NCBI GenBank assembly: GCA_017419165.1
Contig: JAFOLW010000048.1
Span: 40,510-104,509, forward strand
Reading direction: 5' to 3'
Length of the DNA stretch: 64,000 bases
Source of the DNA: Erysipelotrichaceae bacterium
Lineage (GTDB): Bacteria > Bacillota_I > Bacilli_A > Erysipelotrichales > Erysipelotrichaceae
A program made the translations under genes and the position numbers. The notes under the pieces are model-generated. The model was given only the letters and a program-made list of their open reading frames with translations. It did not search any database and was not told where the DNA came from. Within the stretch, counting starts at the first letter, position 1, and each line of letters begins with the position of its first letter. Below are positions 58,852 through 64,000 of this stretch, in pieces.

Positions 58852-58880
58852 TTGTTGAAGATAAAAAGGTCCTCTATAAT
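58852..58880 (+). promoter_or_regulatory. Promoter of the AEC transporter gene
   Basis: TTGTTG (58852-58857), a 17-base spacer, TATAAT (58875-58880), then GAGAGGA before the start. Confidence 0.75.
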
Positions 58881-58904
58881 ACAAGCAGAAAAGAGAGGAA
58901 TCTT

Positions 58905-59819
58905 ATGGAGATCTTAGGCGTACTGTTCAGACAGGTCATCATCATGTTCATCTTGATGGGAGTCGGTTTTGCGGCATACAGGAAAGACTGGATCAGCGAT
59001 CAGGGTGCGAAGGACATCGGCAAGCTCTTGTTGAATGTGGCGATCCCGGTCGTCGTCGTTTCCAATTTCTGTGTGCAGAAGTCCGCGGAAAAGACGATGG
59101 AGCTTCTCTCTTCTTTGTTTTTTTCTGTCCTTTCTTTATTGATCGCGATCTTAGTGTCGTTCGTCCTTTTCCATAAGAAAGACCGGATCGCCGAATTTGC
59201 CTCGGCCTTTTCCAATGCCGGCTTCATCGGCATCCCCTTGGTACAGGCGACCTTCGGAAGTACGGCAGTCTTCTATATCTCGATGATGATCGTCCTGATC
59301 AGCTTCTTGCAGTGGACATACGGCGTTTATACGATCACGGATGACAAGTCGGTCATGGACGTAAAGAAAGTCCTGGGCAATCCCGTCTTCCTGGCTGTCT
59401 TGATCGGTCTGTTTCTGTATTTTACGCAGATCTCTCTTCCGTCCCTGGCAAGCGAGGTCTTTTCGATCATCTCCAGTATCAATACGCCGCTGGCGATGTT
59501 TTCTTCCGGCGTCTATCTGGCACAAAGCGACTTATCGCTCATGATCAGAAACCGGAACATGTATTTCGTGAGTCTGATGCGTCTTCTGGTCATTCCTTTG
59601 ATCACCGTTGCCGCCTTCAAACTGATCCCGTTTGGAACGGAAGCGATGAAGCTGTCGATCTTATGTGCGGCAGCCTGTCCCGTCGGCAGCAATGTCGCGA
59701 TCTTTGCCCAACAGTATGACAAGGATTATCGGAGCGGTGTCGGCTATGTGTGCATCTCGACACTTTTGTGCATCATCACATTGCCGCTTCTGGTCTATAT
59801 CGCCGGATTGATCCTTTGA
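58905..59819 (+). CDS. AEC family transporter
   Basis: 304 residues with about ten spans. LLLNVAIPVVVVSNF, FSNAGFIGIPLVQATFG and CPVGSNVAIFAQQY are typical of the auxin-efflux-carrier/malate-permease family. Substrate probably an organic acid. It has its own promoter and a terminator. Confidence 0.9.
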   Translation: MEILGVLFRQVIIMFILMGVGFAAYRKDWISDQGAKDIGKLLLNVAIPVVVVSNFCVQKSAEKTMELLSSLFFSVLSLLIAILVSFVLFHKKDRIAEFASAFSNAGFIGIPLVQATFGSTAVFYISMMIVLISFLQWTYGVYTITDDKSVMDVKKVLGNPVFLAVLIGLFLYFTQISLPSLASEVFSIISSINTPLAMFSSGVYLAQSDLSLMIRNRNMYFVSLMRLLVIPLITVAAFKLIPFGTEAMKLSILCAAACPVGSNVAIFAQQYDKDYRSGVGYVCISTLLCIITLPLLVYIAGLIL

Positions 59820-59849
59820 TGTATCTTTCATATCTTTGTTTCTGAAACG

Positions 59850-59874
59850 ACATGTCCTTTGCGGATATGTTTTT
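59850..59874 (+). terminator. Intrinsic terminator
   Basis: ACATGTCC (59850-59857) pairs with GGATATGT (59863-59870) with one G-T pair, then T residues. An alternative stem GCGGAT/ATCCGC (59861-59881) overlaps it. Confidence 0.7.
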
Positions 59875-59977
59875 AATCCGCATGACGTATCGGATCAGGA
59901 ACAGACATCGGTCTTTGTGAAGAGTGTACGAAAAAATGAACGGCAGATGGGTTATATTGGAAGAGAAGGAGGACCTT

Positions 59978-61222
59978 ATGAATCAGATCAAATGTCCCAA
60001 CTGCGGTGAAGTCTTCACCATCGACGAATCGAGTTACGATTCCATCGTGAAACAGATCCGCGACCATCAGTTCAACGAAGAACTGCGAAGAAGAGAAAAG
60101 GATTACGAAGAGAAGCTGCGGATGCAGCTCGATGCTTTGAAACAGAAGACCTTAAGTGAAAATCTGAAGGCATTGAATGAAAAGGACCTGCAGATCGAAA
60201 AGCTGAAGAGCGAGCTTTCCGGCAAGGAAAAAGAAAACGAGCTCCTGACCAAGGAAGCGGTCGATGAACTGCAGGCAAGGCTGCAGGAGAAGGAGAACCT
60301 GATCGTCAGGCTCGATGCCGATCTCAAGAACAAGGAGATGGAGAACAAGGTCGATCTGGCCAAGGCGGTGGCGGAAAAGGAAGAGGAGATCACGCATCTG
60401 AAGGCGGAATCCGATGCCTTGAAGCAGTCTTACGTCAAACAGCTGGCGGACAAGGACGAGCTGATCGCCTACTATAAGGATTTCAAGGCAAAGCAGTCGA
60501 CCAAGATGATCGGTGAAGACCTTGAGCAGCACTGCCTCTACGAATTCAACCGCGTCCGGCCGCTGTTTCGAAATGCGTATTTTGAAAAAGACAACGACAT
60601 CTCCCAAGGATCGAAGGGCGACTTCATCTTCCGGGATTATGACGACGAGGGAACGCAGATCGTTTCCATCATGTTCGAGATGAAAAACGAAGCCGATCAG
60701 ACGGCGACGAAACATAAAAACGAGGACTTCCTGGCAAAGCTCGACAAGGACAGAAAAGACAAGAAGTGCGAATACGCGGTCCTGGTCTCTCTGCTGGAGA
60801 CGGACAACGACTTGTACAACGAAGGCATCGTGGACATGTCTCACCGCTACGAGAAGATGTATGTGGTCCGTCCGCAGAACTTCATCCCGATCATCACGTT
60901 ACTGCGGAATGCGAACATGAACTCTTTGTCTTACAAGAAACAGCTCATCGCTCTGCAGGAACAGGATGTGGATTTCAAGAACTTCGAGAACAACATGAAT
61001 GCGTTCAAAGAAGCGTTCGGCAAGAACTACACGACGGCGGCCAAGAAGTTCAACGATGCGATCGAGGAGATCGACAAGTCGATCGCCCATCTCAACAAGA
61101 TCAAGGAAGCTCTGACTTCTTCTTCCAATCAGCTGCGTCTGGCCAATGACAAGGCACAGGATCTTTCCATCCGCAAGCTGACCAGGAACGCGCCGAGCGT
61201 TGCGGAAAAATTCAAACAATGA
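59978..61222 (+). CDS. DUF2130 protein with zinc-finger-like start and coiled coil
   Basis: 414 residues from the ATG at 59978 (AAGGAGGA upstream). It starts with a single CPNCGE pair (about 6-9), then a long coiled coil (about 30-180). The DUF2130 core follows (about 185-390), with GSKGDFIFRDYD and IMFEMKNE, which recall the acidic residues of PD-(D/E)xK nucleases. Function is unproven; DNA binding or cleavage is plausible. It is followed by a DUF1232 protein. Confidence 0.82.
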   Translation: MNQIKCPNCGEVFTIDESSYDSIVKQIRDHQFNEELRRREKDYEEKLRMQLDALKQKTLSENLKALNEKDLQIEKLKSELSGKEKENELLTKEAVDELQARLQEKENLIVRLDADLKNKEMENKVDLAKAVAEKEEEITHLKAESDALKQSYVKQLADKDELIAYYKDFKAKQSTKMIGEDLEQHCLYEFNRVRPLFRNAYFEKDNDISQGSKGDFIFRDYDDEGTQIVSIMFEMKNEADQTATKHKNEDFLAKLDKDRKDKKCEYAVLVSLLETDNDLYNEGIVDMSHRYEKMYVVRPQNFIPIITLLRNANMNSLSYKKQLIALQEQDVDFKNFENNMNAFKEAFGKNYTTAAKKFNDAIEEIDKSIAHLNKIKEALTSSSNQLRLANDKAQDLSIRKLTRNAPSVAEKFKQ

Positions 61223-61258
61223 TTATAATTGAATCAGATAAACGGAGGTAATCATAAT

Positions 61259-61660
61259 ATGGAAATCGATAAGAACAAGATCAAGGAACTGCTGGATGAG
61301 TCTTCGGCAAAAGTCGAAAGCATCATGAAGGATACGGCAGCATTGGAAAATATCTTACAGTCGGCGGAAGCCAAGCTGTCGCAGATCCCCAATGTCGGTC
61401 AGTATGCGGCAAAGCTGCCATTGATGCTGTCGATGATCCGCTCCTATATCGCCAAAGAATATACGGAAGTTTCACCGAAGGTCGTCGTTTCGATGGTCGG
61501 TGCTCTGGTCTACATGCTGAAGGGCAAAGACCTGATCTCCGATAAGATCCCGGTCATCGGTGTCGTCGATGATCTCGCGGTCCTGGGACTGGCGCTGCAG
61601 ATCAACTCCAAGGAACTGGAAGCTTACAGTGCCTGGAGAGAGAACGGCGAAGTCAAATAA
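61259..61660 (+). CDS. DUF1232 (YkvA-like) protein
   Basis: 133 residues from the ATG at 61259, with CGGAGGT upstream. A helical N-terminal half is followed by the DUF1232 motif SPKVVVSMVGALVYML and DKIPVIGVVDDLAVLGLAL, which forms one or two membrane-associated helices. Function unknown. It lies 36 bases after the DUF2130 stop and likely shares its transcript. Confidence 0.82.
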   Translation: MEIDKNKIKELLDESSAKVESIMKDTAALENILQSAEAKLSQIPNVGQYAAKLPLMLSMIRSYIAKEYTEVSPKVVVSMVGALVYMLKGKDLISDKIPVIGVVDDLAVLGLALQINSKELEAYSAWRENGEVK

Positions 61661-61674
61661 GAGAAACGGATAGG

Positions 61675-61693
61675 AAAGGGCGCAAGCCCTTTT
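61675..61693 (+). terminator. Intrinsic terminator
   Basis: AAAGGGC (61675-61681), GCAA tetraloop, GCCCTTT (61686-61692), T. Confidence 0.8.
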
Positions 61694-61708
61694 CGATTAG
61701 GAGTCAAT

Positions 61709-62452
61709 ATGGGTTATATACGGATCACGAAAGAGAATATCGATAAGGAACATATCTGCTGTGCGATGTCCAATCCCCAGTCGGTAAAGAAGAAAGAATG
61801 GCTGAAGCAGCGCTTCGATGAAGGGCTGGTCTTTTACCGGAGCGAAGAGCGGGGAAAGTGTTTCATCGAATATATGCCGGCGGAGAACGCCTGGAATCCG
61901 ATCCTTGCGGAAGGCTACATGCACATCAACTGTCTGTGGGTCTCCGGATCGCTCAAAGGACACGGCTATTCCAGCGATCTGCTCAATGAATGCATCAGGG
62001 ACGCAAAGGAAAAGGGATGCAAAGGTCTGACGATCCTTTCTTCGGCAAAGAAGAAGGGTTTTCTGGCCGATCCGAAGTATCTGGCATACAAGGGTTTCGA
62101 AGCTGCCGATACGACCGATCCCGGGATACAGCTGTGGTATCTGCCTTTTGAAAAAGATGGGAACAAGCCGCAGTTCAAAGAATGCGCAAGACATCCTCAT
62201 TGCGATGAGAAGGGTTTTGTGATCACCTATTCCGACCAGTGCCCGTTCACCTATTACTGGGTGTCGAGGCTGGAAGAGGCTGCGAAACAGCACGGCATCC
62301 CGTTAAAGGTCATCCACATCGACAGCCGCGAGGCGGCGCAGAACGCAGCTTCTCCGGTCACGAATTTTACACTCTATAAAGACGGGGACTTCGTCAGTCA
62401 CGAGATACAGTCGGAAAAGAAGTTTCTTGCCCTGGCCGGCATAAAGGTCTAA
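61709..62452 (+). CDS. GNAT acetyltransferase fused to a YoaP-like domain
   Basis: 247 residues. An N-terminal acetyltransferase domain (about 1-150) has WVSGSLKGHGYSSDLLNECI as acetyl-CoA loop. A C-terminal thioredoxin-like YoaP domain (about 165-247) has YSDQCPFTYYWV with a single Cys. Substrate unknown. A GAG-type site precedes the ATG. An ATC hydrolase-like gene follows. Confidence 0.82.
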   Translation: MGYIRITKENIDKEHICCAMSNPQSVKKKEWLKQRFDEGLVFYRSEERGKCFIEYMPAENAWNPILAEGYMHINCLWVSGSLKGHGYSSDLLNECIRDAKEKGCKGLTILSSAKKKGFLADPKYLAYKGFEAADTTDPGIQLWYLPFEKDGNKPQFKECARHPHCDEKGFVITYSDQCPFTYYWVSRLEEAAKQHGIPLKVIHIDSREAAQNAASPVTNFTLYKDGDFVSHEIQSEKKFLALAGIKV

Positions 62453-62465
62453 AGGAAGGATTTTT

Positions 62466-63071
62466 ATGGAGATCTTACATCATGCGCTTTTGTATGCGCT
62501 CTTATGCAAAAACATCCTGCAGGTCCACGGCGAAGAAGAGGGGAAGCAGCTGATCGAAGCGTTCACGAAAGAATACGGCCGCTGCAGAGGACGGCGCATG
62601 AGAAAAAACAGTGAAACCGGTGACCTCAACGACTACTTCATCAACGGGGAATGGAAAGGAAGACAGGGCGAGAACATCTCGAAGCTTTCTTTTGAAAAGG
62701 ACAAGACCGTATCGGTCGTCACGAAGTGTGCCTGGTACGACACCTGGAAGGACTACGGTCTTCTCGATTACGGTCCTTATTACTGTAAGTACATCGATGA
62801 GGCGATCGTCGAAGGATTCGATCCGAACCTCGTGCTCAACGTGAAGGAAGCCCTGGGCAGGGGCGATGCGCGCTGCGTCTTTGAGTGGCTGCAGGCGGCC
62901 GATGAAGAAAAGGTAAGTTCAGCGGAAAGAAGACACATCCTTCCCTTTGATTTCCATTGCAAGGAGATGCTGGAATGCGCGAAGAAGATCCTGAGTGAAA
63001 ACGATCCTTCCCTCGATCCGGCTTTAAAGCAGTTCAAAGGATATTTTCCGGATACGGAGATCTCCTTTTAG
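62466..63071 (+). CDS. L-2-amino-thiazoline-4-carboxylic acid hydrolase-like protein
   Basis: 201 residues. CAWYDTWKDYGLLDYGPYYC and the following KYIDEAIVEGFDPNLVL match the ATC hydrolase family, whose founding member opens a thiazoline ring to give cysteine. Most members have unknown function. It starts thirteen bases after the acetyltransferase stop with AAGGAAGG upstream, so both are in one operon. No signal peptide. Confidence 0.75.
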   Translation: MEILHHALLYALLCKNILQVHGEEEGKQLIEAFTKEYGRCRGRRMRKNSETGDLNDYFINGEWKGRQGENISKLSFEKDKTVSVVTKCAWYDTWKDYGLLDYGPYYCKYIDEAIVEGFDPNLVLNVKEALGRGDARCVFEWLQAADEEKVSSAERRHILPFDFHCKEMLECAKKILSENDPSLDPALKQFKGYFPDTEISF

Positions 63072-63118
63072 TATTTGTTGGGACAGAGCACCTTTGTTCT
63101 GTTATAATTCAAGATGGT

Positions 63119-63637
63119 ATGAAGAAGAATCTGGCAAACATCATCACTTTGACAAGGCTCATCGGAACGATCGCCTTGTTTTTTACGGAAACGATGTCCG
63201 TCGAATTTTTCGTCATCTACATCTGGTGCGGGATCTCGGACATCCTGGACGGTTTCGTTGCCAGAAAGACCAACACGATCTCGAAACTGGGTTCCAAACT
63301 GGATTCGGTCTCGGACATCTCGTTTTATACGATGATGATGTACAAGATCCTGCCGTATCTGAGACGGCGTTTCCCGAAGTACGTCTGGATCCTGATCTAT
63401 CTGGCGGTCGGCATCCGCGCCTTATGTTATATCGCGGTGGCTATGACCAAAGGTTATTTCGAAAGCCGGCATACCATCCTGAACAAATTCAACAGCGGTA
63501 TGATGTTCTTCCTGCCGTTCCTGGTCGAGCATCCGCTGCTGATCCCGTTCTCGCTGGTCATCCTGGCCGGTGCGTTCATCTCCAATCTCGAGGAGATCGT
63601 GCACATCGTTCAGATCAATCAAGTCAAAGGTGCCTGA
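63119..63637 (+). CDS. CDP-alcohol phosphatidyltransferase
   Basis: 172 residues, about five spans. The catalytic pattern D-x2-DG-x2-AR-x8-G-x3-D-x3-D is present as SDILDGFVARKTN, LGSKLDSVSD. It makes a phospholipid headgroup from CDP-diacylglycerol and an alcohol. TATAAT (63103-63108) lies ten bases before the ATG, with no ribosome-binding site. The alcohol acceptor cannot be told from sequence. Confidence 0.9.
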   Translation: MKKNLANIITLTRLIGTIALFFTETMSVEFFVIYIWCGISDILDGFVARKTNTISKLGSKLDSVSDISFYTMMMYKILPYLRRRFPKYVWILIYLAVGIRALCYIAVAMTKGYFESRHTILNKFNSGMMFFLPFLVEHPLLIPFSLVILAGAFISNLEEIVHIVQINQVKGA

Positions 63638-63651
63638 AGGGGCATCTTTTT
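63628..63651 (+). terminator. Intrinsic terminator
   Basis: AGGTGCC (63628-63634) pairs with GGCATCT (63641-63647, one G-T pair), then T residues. The stop codon lies in the loop. Confidence 0.8.
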
Positions 63652-63742
63652 CTTTCGGGTGTCATCGTCTGTAATGGAAGCGGAAACTGTTATAATTGTT
63701 CTGTAAAAGAATCGACATATCATAACAGAAAGGAAGAAGACC

Positions 63743-64000
63743 ATGTTTTACGATCACAAAGTAATGACCGGAAAGAACGAAGTACTCGATCTGAAAGACT
63801 ATGAAGGCAAAGTCGTCATGGTCGTCAATACGGCGACCGGCTGCGGATTCACGCCGCAGTACGAACCGATCGAACAGATGTACAGAGACTATCATGAAAA
63901 GGGTCTGGAGATCCTGGATATCCCGTGCAACCAGTTCGGCAATCAGGCTCCCGGGACCGATGACGAGATCCATGAGTTCTGTACCCTGCACTACAATACG
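63743..64000 (+). CDS. Glutathione peroxidase family protein, 3' end outside the window
   Basis: 86 codons run to the window edge. NTATGCGFTPQYEPIEQMY carries the peroxidatic Cys34, where animal enzymes have selenocysteine. DIPCNQFGNQAPGTDDEI is the second family motif. It reduces peroxides, in bacteria usually with thioredoxin. TATAAT (63691-63696) and AAAGGAAG precede the ATG. Confidence 0.93.
   Translation, partial: MFYDHKVMTGKNEVLDLKDYEGKVVMVVNTATGCGFTPQYEPIEQMYRDYHEKGLEILDIPCNQFGNQAPGTDDEIHEFCTLHYNT

Noticed and set aside
1..64000. tRNA, rRNA, CRISPR, insertion sequences, prophage or integrative element
   Set aside because: No cloverleaf genes, direct repeat arrays, transposases, integrases or flanking repeats were found; codon use looks even along the window.

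Overview
The window looks like an ordinary chromosomal stretch of a low-to-mid GC Gram-positive anaerobe of the Bacillota. An Erysipelotrichia-type gut or oral bacterium is my best guess. The pointers are Shine-Dalgarno sites of the AGGAGG type, sigma-A promoters, a CIRCE/HrcA operator, PTS sugar uptake with PRD regulators, DUF969/DUF979/Pcp, an [FeFe]-hydrogenase-like protein, rubredoxin and flotillin. The genus is inference only. I see no rRNA, tRNA, CRISPR, insertion sequence, prophage or attachment site. About 75 genes are packed with short gaps, and no gap exceeds 300 bases.

Layout. 0-7 kb: the start of an unidentified gene, a DUF969-DUF979-pcp operon, a flavoprotein with a cyclophilin-like lipoprotein, proC, DegV and the AzlCD exporter. 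7-12.4 kb: a PRD activator divergent from a cellobiose-type PTS (EIIB-EIIC-EIIA) and a GH1 6-phospho-beta-glucosidase. 12.4-19 kb: phosphatase, LOG protein, PfkB kinase, AlkZ-related protein, MsrA, Zn-peptidase, free-methionine sulfoxide reductase and a phosphoesterase. 19-31 kb: a beta-lactamase-like lipoprotein, YgjV, Hsp20, esterase, aldo/keto reductase, rubredoxin, cardiolipin synthase, a beta-propeller protein, an EamA transporter and MscS. 31-36 kb: a GH43-like enzyme, membrane proteins and an NAD(P)-binding/DUF1295 cassette. 36-40 kb: a second beta-glucoside locus with antiterminator, EIIBC and GH1. 40-50 kb: lipid kinase, xpt, MscL, YitT, a riboswitch-controlled flotillin, purine nucleoside phosphorylase, membrane GDPD, RarA and YitT. 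50-64 kb: an HD-GYP-like protein with a soluble hybrid histidine kinase, a phosphotransferase overlapping an [FeFe]-hydrogenase gene, hydrolases, nitroreductase, AEC transporter, DUF2130, YoaP-like, ATC hydrolase-like, a CDP-alcohol transferase and a truncated glutathione peroxidase.

The most interesting signals are in the non-coding DNA. (1) A yybP-ykoY (manganese) type riboswitch with a terminator and a matching antiterminator lies directly upstream of flotillin. (2) The Hsp20 gene has a CIRCE operator/promoter plus a leader that can fold over its ribosome-binding site, which could be an RNA thermometer. (3) A BglG-type RAT element overlaps a terminator upstream of the antiterminator gene itself. 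(4) At least fourteen genes begin 6-10 bases after a -10 box with no ribosome-binding site, so they are probably transcribed without a leader. Genes inside operons, in contrast, mostly carry strong Shine-Dalgarno sites. Two PTS/6-phospho-beta-glucosidase loci under different control (PRD activator versus antitermination) make beta-glucoside use the main metabolic theme.
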